Source: Bacteroidaceae bacterium (GTDB taxonomy: Bacteria; Bacteroidota; Bacteroidia; Bacteroidales; Bacteroidaceae). From it: DNA of 64,000 bases. Made by a program: the position numbers and the translations under genes. Where the stretch lies: the NCBI GenBank assembly GCA_017469925.1, contig JAFUFK010000026.1, positions 53,556 to 117,555 of the forward strand, given 5' to 3'. Below, piece by piece: positions 48,149 through 56,799 of this stretch; position 1 is the stretch's first letter; each line of letters opens with the position of its first letter. The notes beneath the pieces were generated by a model. The model was not told the origin of the DNA. It made no database searches and saw only the letters and a list, made by a program, of their open reading frames with translations.

Positions 48149-49732
48149 TTACCGTTTTACTATCTTAGAGACTTTTCTGGTGCCGTCGGGCTGGCGGGTT
48201 TCCCGAACGAGTATGCCCTTGTGCGTCGGGCTTACCCGGCGTCCGCCAAGGTCATAAGTGATGGCTTCTGAGGCGTCGGCAGGGGCAGCAATGTCTTCGA
48301 TGGCATTGGTGTCACATACGAGGGTAGGGAAGTAGTAGTCTTGGACGGACAGGTACCCCGTTTTGTTGATGCTGATGGCGATGGGTGACGATGCCGATGA
48401 CAACGTACCGGTCTCTGCGTCATAGTCGAAGGTGAGTTGGCGCAGCATCTGTCCTGTCTTGGCGTCGAAGGCCGTGAAGTAGATGGGGTAGTCGATACCT
48501 TCGTCGTCATACGTGCCGAGGTATTGCGGCATGGCAAACGTGATGGTGCCAGACTCGACGGTCCCCTTCACCCAGGCAGTGGGCAGGCCTTCCCAAATCC
48601 CTTGGATATAGAACTCTCCATCGGACTGGGCGGCGCCTACCTTACGGTTGCCGTCGGCATGTGTCAGCGTGTAAGACTGGGTTTGCAGCCCATTGGGGGC
48701 CTCCGTCGGTCTTTCCTCTTCGGGCGATAGGGTTGCGCCTATGTAGAAGTTGACGTATTGGAGCGAATTCTGACTGGTGGTGACGAAGACAAAGTCGTAG
48801 GTGATGTACTCATCGTCCTCAATGACCATTTCCACGTCCTTGATGTTGAAACTGTTCTCCTCGTTAAGCGTAGCGCCATGCATGAAGAGTGCAATGCCTT
48901 CGACGGTGCCCATGAACTGTCCTGTCGGGAAAAGTATTTTTCCGTCGGCCTGTATCGTTCCCCGTATCCATGCAGAGGGCAACAGGCGCGAGATTCCCTG
49001 TATCCATACGTCGTCGGCATCGCGTCCGATGTGCACGGTGCCGCTGTAGGGATAGTAGGCAGCACCGTCGTATTCGGCCGAGGTGGCATAGTAGAGACGG
49101 GTCTCCATATCGCTGGGGGGCTGCTGGGCCTGGATGTCCATCAGTGTGTAGGACGATTCGTAGTCTCCCTCGCCTATCCACTGCTGGTCGAGGTACATGA
49201 AGTCCTGGCCGATGGCTGCGCCCTGCGGGTTGCCGAAGGGGTGGAATATGAGGCCCAGGATACGCTGGTCCGACGTGTCGTTGAGACGGATTCCTCCCTC
49301 GTCATCCAGTGTGTAAGTGACCTCTGTCGCACTCTCGTCCAACACATAAGTGTCGTTTGTACTGTCGTAGTTCAGTATTTGCAACTGGTAGGCTATGTCG
49401 AAAGAGCGGGTGTAGTCGATATATTGTCCCAGAGGGATGGTGATTGTCCGTCCGTCGGTGCTCAGTGTGCCTTTTACCCACGAACCGCTCATGGTGTAGC
49501 CCGAAACTGGGTCTTGCAGATAGACTACGCCAGCCGAGGCATAGACGATGCTCATCGAGCCTTCTTGGTCGCCAGTGATGAGGGTACCTTCTTCGTCTGC
49601 CTTGACGGTCTTTCCATTCCGGTTGTAGATACGAAGTTCGCCGTCTGGCTGGCTGTATATGATTTCTGGGGCGGCCTGTATGCCGATTCTTGTCAGGAAC
49701 GACAAGCAAAGTAGTAGTAAAATTCGTTTCAT
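48149..49732 (-). CDS. Exported protein of unknown function with repeated beta module
   Basis: 527 residues, started at MKRILLLLCLSFLTRIGIQA because the minus-strand box TATCTTTG lies at 49762-49769; an upstream in-frame ATG is less likely. The body contains at least three copies of a module of about 140 residues with the pattern VWIQGxxxxxPSAWIRGTI...FPTGQFMGT and FYIQGIWEGLPTAWVKGTV...FAMPQYLGTY. The same module occurs in the 1262-residue protein next door. The C-terminus (TYDLGGRRVSPTHKGILVRE...KVSKIVKR) is a sorting-like tail. It lies 32 bp before the PL11 gene, so joint expression is likely. I do not recognise the family. Confidence 0.75.
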   Translation of the reverse strand: MKRILLLLCLSFLTRIGIQAAPEIIYSQPDGELRIYNRNGKTVKADEEGTLITGDQEGSMSIVYASAGVVYLQDPVSGYTMSGSWVKGTLSTDGRTITIPLGQYIDYTRSFDIAYQLQILNYDSTNDTYVLDESATEVTYTLDDEGGIRLNDTSDQRILGLIFHPFGNPQGAAIGQDFMYLDQQWIGEGDYESSYTLMDIQAQQPPSDMETRLYYATSAEYDGAAYYPYSGTVHIGRDADDVWIQGISRLLPSAWIRGTIQADGKILFPTGQFMGTVEGIALFMHGATLNEENSFNIKDVEMVIEDDEYITYDFVFVTTSQNSLQYVNFYIGATLSPEEERPTEAPNGLQTQSYTLTHADGNRKVGAAQSDGEFYIQGIWEGLPTAWVKGTVESGTITFAMPQYLGTYDDEGIDYPIYFTAFDAKTGQMLRQLTFDYDAETGTLSSASSPIAISINKTGYLSVQDYYFPTLVCDTNAIEDIAAPADASEAITYDLGGRRVSPTHKGILVRETRQPDGTRKVSKIVKR

Positions 49733-49761
49733 ACTATTATCGTATATGTGATATACCACGG

Positions 49762-49769
49762 CAAAGATA
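49762..49769 (-). promoter_or_regulatory. Putative -7 box (TATCTTTG) of the 527-residue gene and PL11 operon
   Basis: Reverse complement of CAAAGATA, 30 bp before the start at 49732. Confidence 0.58.
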
Positions 49770-49827
49770 GAAATAATTAATGATATGTCAAAGAATTAGA
49801 GTTAATTGTGCCTATAGAAGTCCCAAA

Positions 49828-49869
49828 ACAATCGGGTGGGCCTCGTGTGATTGTGGTCCACCCGATTGT
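49828..49869 (-). terminator. Hairpin terminator of the 1262-residue gene
   Basis: ACAATCGGGTGG and CCACCCGATTGT form a 12-bp perfect stem around an 18-base loop, 21 bp after the stop codon of the minus-strand gene ending at 49890. Confidence 0.75.
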
Positions 49870-49889
49870 CGGTTATGGTCTGTTTGCAA

Positions 49890-52800
49890 TTACTTACGAA
49901 CGACCTTAATGGTCTTCAGCGTTCCGTCGGCTTGACGAACTTGCTGGATTACCAGCCCCTTCGTGTCAGCCTTGGCTACGCGACCGGCTACGTCGAAGGT
50001 GCGAATCGTCTCTGTCTGGTTGCCGGCCAAGTTGATGCCGTCACCAGCCTTAATGGTGTAGTGGAACGTGAGTTCAGGAACAAAACTGTCGTCGATGTCC
50101 TTTTGGATAGAACCACTCATGACGATGAGCTCGTACGTACCGGCAGCCGTTACTTCGGGGAGGCTGATGTAGATAGCCCTGCCACCGTTGATTTCGGTAA
50201 CTACCGAGGCTTCAACTTCAGCTTCGGTCTCGGTATTAATCAGGATGGCACTGGCCTCATCGGTAGCCCGAACCGTGTAGTTGTTGAAGGTGATGACGAA
50301 GGTCTCCAACTTTTCCACCTCGCCCTCAGCGGGATTGATGGTGTAGTCGGCCCCCTTGATGTTGTACTTGAACGACAGGGGGTCAAGAGCCTTACCCTTA
50401 TACAGGATGGCGCCTGCGGGAATCTCCAGCACGTAGTTGCCGGCTGCCGTTACGGCCTCCTCAAAGTCGATGCTGACGGTCTTGCCATCCTCGCTGACTG
50501 CGATGCCACCATCCTGACCGTCGAGTGTCGGGAAGAGGTCTTCGTTGACGGTTACCACCTCGCCGCCAAAGGTAATCTGGAAGTTCTGTAACGACGTTAC
50601 TTCGCCTTCGGCAGGTGTAATCTCTATCAAATCAATGATATTCATAGGCTGCTCTTCTTCAATTTCTTCGTTCGATACTTGCTTATAGGTTACGTTGTCA
50701 ATAATAAACCATCCACCGTTGATGAAACTGGGCACGGCCACGCGCAGGTTCAGTACTCCATCTTCGCCTACGACAGCGTAGGTCTCGCTCTTGTACTTGC
50801 CTTCAGCGAACAGGGCAGCAGCTTCGGCCATAGAGTTCGGATTGGTGTCGCTTGCGCGGTCTGCACCCCAGCTCTTGACGGGCGCCGTGCTTCCGTTGGC
50901 CTCAAGGTATGCAACCGACAGATTGTAGCCCAAGTCGTAGTTGGCGGCAACGGCTTCGTTGAATCCATTACGGTAGAAGGCCTGGATGCTTACCTTGTAG
51001 AGTCCTTGCTTCAGTCCCTCAACCGTCTGGGTAAAGTTACCTGTACCTTGGTAAACCTCGGTGCCATTCTCATTGGTAGTGGCACTCGAACCGCTGCGTA
51101 CGGCGGCAAACTGCCAAGCACTGCCCGTCTTGAAGGTCAGTTCGGCAGGTGTGCCTTCGTAAACGTCGCCATTCTCGTCAAAACCGGTGGCCTCAAGGGC
51201 AGCCTCCTTGGCTGCCTTTTCGTGGGCGGCTACGATAAGGTCGCGCTCGGCCTGGGTCAGGAACTGCCATACGGTCTGGGCGTCGTCGGTAATGTTCTCG
51301 TCGGGAGTGGCGTTGCCGGCAACGGCATACTTGTCGGCATCGTCCTTGGTATAGACATAGACACGGTTGTTAGGCTCGGCCAGTGCACCGCGGAGGTAGA
51401 AACCGCCTTGGGTGCGCTCGGCAGCATAGGTGCGAGTGCGGTCGCCACCGGCGTCGGCATACATCCAATAATCGTCTCCGTAGGGGCCACTGCCGTCAAC
51501 ATTGGTCAGCGTGTAACGGCCGTCGGCCAGTGTTACGTTGATGGGGAAGCCATAGTCATCGACAACGGCACGGGTGCCCCATGCGTCGCCGCGGCTCAGG
51601 AACTTGTCGGTCAGCTTATTGTAGATGTAGTAGATACCCTCGGCAATGGGGGCGTCATCCTCGTGCTTCAGCACGTAGGTAACGTTGATGGAACGTATGC
51701 GCGACTGGCCCGTGGCCGTGTTGGTAAGGGTTACGGATGTTGCTTCGCCTTCCCAAGTACCCACGGCACCGCTTATGCTGTAACCTTCAGGAGCGGAGGC
51801 ATACGAGCCGGTGTAGTTCGTGCTTGCGAAAGTGATTTCAATCTTCGTAATCTTCTCGACCTCGTCGCTGGCGGTGATGGTCAACGTGTTGTTGGAATAG
51901 GCACGTAGGGCTGAGCCACTGGTATAGTAGGCCGGTGCGTTAGAGCCTTCGCCCTGATCGAAAACACCAGTGATGTAGCCATCGACGATAGTGATATCGG
52001 TAACGAGAGAAGCATTTGTATAGCCCTGTTCGCTGGCAACCCACTGGGCATTGCCCGTGTATTCTTCCTCTCCGCTCTGGTTAGCTTTGTTGTATGCCTC
52101 TTCGGCGGCCTTCAGGGCCTCGATGGCTTCATTCAGTTCTTCGAGAGTGGCCTCTTCGTTGTCAAGGACAGCCTTTGCCTCCTCGATGGCCTGCTGGTAT
52201 GTGATGAGGCCTACGAATTTCTCTTCCTCGTCAACGAGGCTTTCGGCCGTTGCAATCTCTGCTTCCAGATTCTGGCGAGCCACTATTTCAGGATACTCGC
52301 TGATGGTGTACCACTGAATTTCGGTCTCGTTCTTCTCGCCACCGCCGTAGTAGATGCTCTTGATACCTATCTTGTTCCAAGTGCTGTGGTCCATGTTCAG
52401 GAAGATTTCGCCGTCGTAGAAGTCATAGCCTTGGCCATCTGCATCCTTGAATCCATAAGGAATCTCGCTGATGTCCTCGGCGAGGTAGGGATAATCTTCA
52501 CCTGCCACGAATGTGAGCGGGCTTACTTGTCTTGCTACATCGTAGAAGAACTGGTAGTACAGTTTGGACGTGAGCAGGCCATCGCCGTTAACATCGATAG
52601 TGGGCACGTCGAATACAATCTCGTCGCCATATTGGCTTGCATAAATCTCAGAGATAGAGGGAGCGGCCGGCATGACGGCTTTCTCTATCACCTTCTTCAG
52701 TACGGGGTTAAAGTAATGGCCGTCGTAATAGCTGCCTCCCAGTACTCCGTAAATCTCGCCCTCTGCGGAGTAGGACTCGGTTCCTGGGTCAAACGTGAAT

Positions 52801-53678
52801 GTGGCATCACCAGTGTAGAAAGCGTATGAGTTGCCATAGCTACCGTATGTTCCTACATACTGGTTGGCTTCGAATGTCACCAGGTTACCACTTTTGGTAC
52901 CCTTCACCCAGGCATCGGGGAAGTAGAAACTGAAACCCTGAACGTAAACCTCGTTGCCCACTACGGCTATAGCGGCGGCGCCGTTGCCTGCCTCTCCGTC
53001 TTCATTCTCATAGGTGAGCGAGTACTCCACAGGCTCAGCCCCTTCGGGCAGTGTTACCAGTTCGGGGGCGGCGGGCTCTTCCTTAGAGAATACAGGTGAA
53101 CTCCAATAGCAATATGCGCTAATGGCATCAGCAGCTCCGCTTTCGATAATCAGGGCGGTGTTGGAAGTCAGCGTGCCAGCTTCTGGGTCATAAGTGAACA
53201 CGATGTCACAGACGTTTGAACCATCGTTGCTACCCACGAGATACTCGGGGCCGTATTCGTCCTCTCCGACTAACTGTCCATTGGCGAAGGTGATGGTGTT
53301 GCCATCCATGGTACCCAGGATTGTGCCATCCTCAAACCAATAGGCCAGACCTGTAATGGTGACATTGTTGCCATCGAAGGTTACCTCGATAGAAGACATC
53401 TCGGACGTTGCATCCTGCCAGCCACTACTTGTTCCGGCGTAGAACGTTCCGCTTGTGGTGTAGAACGTTTCCGACGTGCCACCGTCGGCAATTACGCCAG
53501 GAGCTTGGCGGACAGTCTTCTTGACTGCACCTGGAGCCGTCTTTGGCAACTTGACGATGCTCGTGCTAATGGGTTTGTTTGCCCGGACAAGGTCTTTCGG
53601 GGCCATTAGCAAAGGCTTTTGTGCGTACGCAAACACTCCTATAAGTGCAGCAAGCAGAAATGATGTAAATCTTTTCAT
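49890..53678 (-). CDS. Very large exported multidomain protein of unknown function
   Basis: 1262 residues. The start at 53678 is preferred because it begins the signal peptide (MKRFTSFLLAALIGVFAYAQ); a minus-strand box TACCTTTG is at 53724-53731. The N-terminal third (about 60-330) has two or three copies of the beta module shared with the 527-residue protein (VYVQGFSFYFPDAWVKGT...QYVGTYGSYG). Then come an all-helical FIVAR-like segment (AIEEAKAVLDNEEATLEELNEAIEALKAAEEAY), carbohydrate-binding-like beta domains (VDDYGFPINVTLADGRYTL; FTQTVEGLKQGLYKVSIQAFYRNG) and two Ig-like repeats near the end. A sorting-like tail reads FDVAGRVAKADTKGLVIQQVRQ...IKVVRK. The FIVAR and sugar-binding-like parts suggest surface attachment to plant polysaccharide; this is inference. 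Confidence 0.75.
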   Translation of the reverse strand: MKRFTSFLLAALIGVFAYAQKPLLMAPKDLVRANKPISTSIVKLPKTAPGAVKKTVRQAPGVIADGGTSETFYTTSGTFYAGTSSGWQDATSEMSSIEVTFDGNNVTITGLAYWFEDGTILGTMDGNTITFANGQLVGEDEYGPEYLVGSNDGSNVCDIVFTYDPEAGTLTSNTALIIESGAADAISAYCYWSSPVFSKEEPAAPELVTLPEGAEPVEYSLTYENEDGEAGNGAAAIAVVGNEVYVQGFSFYFPDAWVKGTKSGNLVTFEANQYVGTYGSYGNSYAFYTGDATFTFDPGTESYSAEGEIYGVLGGSYYDGHYFNPVLKKVIEKAVMPAAPSISEIYASQYGDEIVFDVPTIDVNGDGLLTSKLYYQFFYDVARQVSPLTFVAGEDYPYLAEDISEIPYGFKDADGQGYDFYDGEIFLNMDHSTWNKIGIKSIYYGGGEKNETEIQWYTISEYPEIVARQNLEAEIATAESLVDEEEKFVGLITYQQAIEEAKAVLDNEEATLEELNEAIEALKAAEEAYNKANQSGEEEYTGNAQWVASEQGYTNASLVTDITIVDGYITGVFDQGEGSNAPAYYTSGSALRAYSNNTLTITASDEVEKITKIEITFASTNYTGSYASAPEGYSISGAVGTWEGEATSVTLTNTATGQSRIRSINVTYVLKHEDDAPIAEGIYYIYNKLTDKFLSRGDAWGTRAVVDDYGFPINVTLADGRYTLTNVDGSGPYGDDYWMYADAGGDRTRTYAAERTQGGFYLRGALAEPNNRVYVYTKDDADKYAVAGNATPDENITDDAQTVWQFLTQAERDLIVAAHEKAAKEAALEATGFDENGDVYEGTPAELTFKTGSAWQFAAVRSGSSATTNENGTEVYQGTGNFTQTVEGLKQGLYKVSIQAFYRNGFNEAVAANYDLGYNLSVAYLEANGSTAPVKSWGADRASDTNPNSMAEAAALFAEGKYKSETYAVVGEDGVLNLRVAVPSFINGGWFIIDNVTYKQVSNEEIEEEQPMNIIDLIEITPAEGEVTSLQNFQITFGGEVVTVNEDLFPTLDGQDGGIAVSEDGKTVSIDFEEAVTAAGNYVLEIPAGAILYKGKALDPLSFKYNIKGADYTINPAEGEVEKLETFVITFNNYTVRATDEASAILINTETEAEVEASVVTEINGGRAIYISLPEVTAAGTYELIVMSGSIQKDIDDSFVPELTFHYTIKAGDGINLAGNQTETIRTFDVAGRVAKADTKGLVIQQVRQADGTLKTIKVVRK

Positions 53679-53723
53679 AAGCGTTTTTTTTGAATGAAAC
53701 AATACATTTTACCTAAATCGACC

Positions 53724-53731
53724 ACAAAGGT
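53724..53731 (-). promoter_or_regulatory. Putative -7 box (TACCTTTG) of the 1262-residue gene
   Basis: Reverse complement of CAAAGGTA, 46 bp upstream of the start. The AT-rich DNA from 53732 to 53846 holds nothing else I can support. Confidence 0.58.
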
Positions 53732-53846
53732 AAGTATAATTTGTGATTGATTAACAAAAAGTTACGAACAAATGTGTAAAATTGTCACAAAATCGCCATT
53801 CCGGGCGACATTTTGTAACCTAAATAGGGTATTTTATAAATAAATC

Positions 53847-55199
53847 CTATTTCAAAAGCACGTCGAGGTCGGAAATGCTCCCAATGAAACCTCGGGCCAA
53901 TGGCATCGTGGCGCGCATGGGACGGCCCGGACGCATCGAAGGACGGGTGGGCAGAGCCTCGAGGCGGACAAAGCGTGCCTTGCGGCTTTCGAGGTTGACG
54001 GCAGCCCAATAGGGTAGCCAGTTGTCTTCGACGGCCTTCTCCCAGGTTGTTCCGTCAAGGCTTGTATAGAAGGCGTAGCGACGAACTACTTGTCGGGCAC
54101 GTGCCTCTTCCCGTGGGATGGCAATGAAGCCCTTGATGTCCTGCATCTGTCCCATATCGACGGTCAGCGAGGTAGAGTCCTTCGTGACTTTCCATTCGCT
54201 CTTGTCGGCAAAGAGTCCCTCACGGGGCGTTTCGCGCCATTCGCCTGTCGCGAAATTGATGTCGAAACGCTCACGATAATGGAAGCGGCAATCCGTCCCC
54301 TCGAATTCGATGGGGAAGATGATGGTCTTCGACTCGGGCAGACGTGGGTCTTGCCAGCGGTCGCCTACGTAGAGGTAAGTCGTCCGCTTGCTCCCCTTGA
54401 TTTCCAGTATGGCGGCGGCCTGCGTATCATAGGCCAGGTCGTTGCCAATGTTCTCCAGGGGTGTCCATCCGCGTTGCAGGTCCTGTGTGTAGGCCATCTT
54501 GCACTGGTTGGGGTCCCAGCCCGAGCAGGCCGAGTTGAACATAAAATAGGTATCGCCTTCGCGCACGATAGCGGGTGCCTCGCGCTGCTGATGCGGAAAG
54601 AGTTGGGTATGGCTGACGGCCTCGTGGTAGTCGGGACTCAGGCGGAAGAGGCCCAAGTGTTGATTCTCTTCCGTCGTGGAGATGAAATAAGCCGTGCCGT
54701 CGGTGTCCTGGAATACGTTGCAGTCGCGGCTCTTGATGCCCAGCGGTCTTCCGCTCCACACAAGATGATAGGTACCATCGACCGTTTCGCTCTCGAAGCA
54801 TGCCGCCTCTGATGCCCCATAGTCCTTCGATTCGTAATGGCACCATACGACAAAGCGCCCCGTCTGTGCGTTGTGCATCAGTTTCGGGCGCTCTATCATG
54901 CGGCTTTGGCCCAGTTCGGTCGTCGTGACCCCATTCTGGATAATCTTCTTCACAAAGTGCCAGTGCACGAGATCGTCGGAACGATAGAGGTTGACGTCGG
55001 GGTTCCATGAGTTGCCTCGGTCTTCGCCCACCATATACCACGTACCGCCGAGTCGTACGAACCCAGGTGCGTGAGCCTGTACGGAGTTTCCGTTGTCGTC
55101 GAGCCACAGTTGGCCGTTCTGTATGGTTGTCCACTGGTCGTTGGCCATGGCGACTACTGAAGTCACAAGAAGGAGTAGAAGGGTGAAAGTCTTTTTCAT
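53847..55199 (-). CDS. GH43-like exported glycoside hydrolase with discoidin-like C-terminus
   Basis: 450 residues, started at MKKTFTLLLLLVTSVVAMA (55199) where the signal peptide begins. The catalytic five-bladed propeller (about 20-325) has AHAPGFVRLGGTWYMVGEDRG (first acidic region), MIERPKLMHN, SRDCNVFQDTDGTAYFIS and REAPAIVREGDTYFMFNSACSGWDPN (general acid region), with YVGDRWQDPR. This pattern matches galactan-active GH43 enzymes. The C-terminal 110 residues resemble an F5/8 type C module (VDMGQMQDIKGFIAIP, YAFYTSLDGTTWEKAV). It probably trims galactan side chains of rhamnogalacturonan I, consistent with the PL11 and CE12 neighbours. Confidence 0.83.
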   Translation of the reverse strand: MKKTFTLLLLLVTSVVAMANDQWTTIQNGQLWLDDNGNSVQAHAPGFVRLGGTWYMVGEDRGNSWNPDVNLYRSDDLVHWHFVKKIIQNGVTTTELGQSRMIERPKLMHNAQTGRFVVWCHYESKDYGASEAACFESETVDGTYHLVWSGRPLGIKSRDCNVFQDTDGTAYFISTTEENQHLGLFRLSPDYHEAVSHTQLFPHQQREAPAIVREGDTYFMFNSACSGWDPNQCKMAYTQDLQRGWTPLENIGNDLAYDTQAAAILEIKGSKRTTYLYVGDRWQDPRLPESKTIIFPIEFEGTDCRFHYRERFDINFATGEWRETPREGLFADKSEWKVTKDSTSLTVDMGQMQDIKGFIAIPREEARARQVVRRYAFYTSLDGTTWEKAVEDNWLPYWAAVNLESRKARFVRLEALPTRPSMRPGRPMRATMPLARGFIGSISDLDVLLK

Positions 55200-55249
55200 A
55201 CAATAACACACATTTACTCCTTTGACAGACAAACGGTTACTTCGTTTAA

Positions 55250-55912
55250 TCAGAATTGCAGAATCTCGCCTCCGTCGCTGTCGGCATATTCGCGAAGCAG
55301 TTCTTGGATGAACTGGGCACAGGCCACGGTCTGTGCGCGATTGCCGTCGTATCCGTTGACGATGGCCAGCAGTCGGGTAGTCGAGAGAGAGAGTTTCGTA
55401 CGCTCGTGGTCGCTGGTCGGTGTGCCAATTCCGCCCATTTCATCGCGATAAACGGGCAATCCCTGGATGTTCAGCGGCCCGCGTCCGATGCCTTCGTAAG
55501 GCTCGCCCTCGCGCCCGATGCCGAGGGTCAGTCGGGTGCCCTGAATCTTGTCGGCATCGAAGCCGCCGATGCTGTATCCGTAGCGGATAGAGGCCAGGTT
55601 GATGAGGTCAACGAGCGTCGAGACTCGGTACAGGTCGTGCCCTTTCAGGGTGCGGCGCACCAGCGCTTCGCTCGACGGGCGGTAGCGGCTGGGGTCCTTG
55701 CCGCATCGTTTATAGGCTTCGCGCGTAGCCTCGATGGCGGGCATCTGCTTGATGCTCTCGGTGGTGTACTTTTGCCGATATTCCTCGATGAAATGGGCGA
55801 TTTTTGACCATAGGGCCTCGTTCTCGTCCGTATTCCTTACGGACGCAAGTACAGCGGCGCCCACCATTTCGGGACACCGCTGCCTGATTTCTTCGCTTAT
55901 GATTATTTCCAT
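55250..55912 (-). CDS. B3/B4 tRNA-binding-domain protein (PheT-B3/4-like)
   Basis: 220 residues, cytoplasmic, a free-standing B3/4 domain as in the phenylalanyl-tRNA synthetase beta chain. Motifs are IEEYRQKYTTESIKQMPAIEATREAYKRCGKDPSRYRPSSEALVRR and LVDLINLASIRYGYSIGGFDADKI, ending ERTKLSLSTTRLLAIVNGYDG. Stand-alone members are suspected of editing mischarged tRNA or acting on free substrates, but are not well characterised. It is separated from the GH43 gene by 50 bp and from the lipoprotein gene by 12 bp. Confidence 0.88.
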   Translation of the reverse strand: MEIIISEEIRQRCPEMVGAAVLASVRNTDENEALWSKIAHFIEEYRQKYTTESIKQMPAIEATREAYKRCGKDPSRYRPSSEALVRRTLKGHDLYRVSTLVDLINLASIRYGYSIGGFDADKIQGTRLTLGIGREGEPYEGIGRGPLNIQGLPVYRDEMGGIGTPTSDHERTKLSLSTTRLLAIVNGYDGNRAQTVACAQFIQELLREYADSDGGEILQF

Positions 55913-55924
55913 AACCCTGAATCC

Positions 55925-56500
55925 TTATTCCTTCTTCATGTTCACTCCGCGGACGCACTTGTGCTCCTGTACGGTCGGCATGGCTTCGTGGCTGGTTGCC
56001 GTGCTGTCGGTGCCGAACTTCTCGCCCTTCACGTAATAGTAGTAGCCGCCATATCCGTAGTCGTCCCAGTAACGGTCGTAGTTGCGCAGGTTGAAGTGGG
56101 TCTGGTTCTGCAGGGTGTAGTAGTCGGCGATGTAGCCACTGAAGTAGTTGTACGAGAGGCGGTAGTCAACGATGGCACAGTCGAGACCCGGGTCGTCGAA
56201 GGTCATGTAGATGATGCCGTCGCGTATGCGGTAGTCGAAGTAGTGGGTTATGGAACCCCTGTAGTAGTAATCGACCTCTATGCCGCGGCCGTAGCTGTAG
56301 CCCCAGCCACCGGGCATGAACTCAATCTCGCTGCCCCTTGCCCGTTCGCCGTCGATCCACATGTCGAGGTCGCCAAACCAGTGTCCTCTAACGTCGTAAC
56401 CGATGCCCTCGTCGGGGTCCATTTCACAACTCGTGAAGCCAAGGCATGTCATGAGCATGAGGCCCATCAGCCAGAACTTGTTTGTCATCATCTTCTTCAT
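55925..56500 (-). CDS. Lipoprotein of unknown function
   Basis: 191 residues. The signal peptide ends in the lipobox LGFTSC (Cys about residue 26), so it is a lipoprotein. The mature part is very aromatic and acidic (YSYGRGIEVDYYYRG, YDRYWDDYGYGGYYYYVKGEKFG). It resembles short beta-sheet lipoproteins common in Bacteroidales without assigned role. A minus-strand -7 box TAACTTTG lies at 56530-56537. Likely cotranscribed with the B3/B4 gene. Confidence 0.8.
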   Translation of the reverse strand: MKKMMTNKFWLMGLMLMTCLGFTSCEMDPDEGIGYDVRGHWFGDLDMWIDGERARGSEIEFMPGGWGYSYGRGIEVDYYYRGSITHYFDYRIRDGIIYMTFDDPGLDCAIVDYRLSYNYFSGYIADYYTLQNQTHFNLRNYDRYWDDYGYGGYYYYVKGEKFGTDSTATSHEAMPTVQEHKCVRGVNMKKE

Positions 56501-56639
56501 AGTCGTATCGTTTTAGAGGTTTGATGTTGCAAAGTTAGTGACTTCTTTCCGTATCTCCAAAGGGGAACCCCTAAAACCTCGGAGGATTTTCCCGACCGCT
56601 TCGTAGGGATATGCCCCAGGGTTCTCGACCTTGTCATCG

Positions 56640-56699
56640 TTCAATCACGATCGAACGTTCGTTCAATCACGATTGAACGTTCGTTCAATGCGCATCGAA
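56640..56699. repeat. Array E: three 16-bp palindromes at exactly 22-bp period
   Basis: Units start at 56640, 56662 and 56684. The consensus is TTCAATCACGATTGAA (7-bp arms, 2-bp centre). Unit 3 (TTCAATGCGCATCGAA) has coordinated change in both arms. Spacers CGTTCG are identical here, extending the palindrome to GTTCAATC...GAACGTTC. The array sits between the divergent promoters of the lipoprotein gene and etfB, 47-140 bp from either start region. Confidence 0.85.
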
Positions 56700-56754
56700 C
56701 GACGATAAGGACATAAATATTGCCAATCCATGCCGTTATATCGGATTTATTTCG

Positions 56755-56762
56755 TACCTTTG
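56755..56762 (+). promoter_or_regulatory. Putative -7 box (TACCTTTG) of the etf operon
   Basis: TACCTTTG lies 38 bp before the etfB start codon and 56 bp after the last palindrome of array E. Confidence 0.62.
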
Positions 56763-56799
56763 TGGCCAAATTTATACATTATATAATATATATAAGGAA

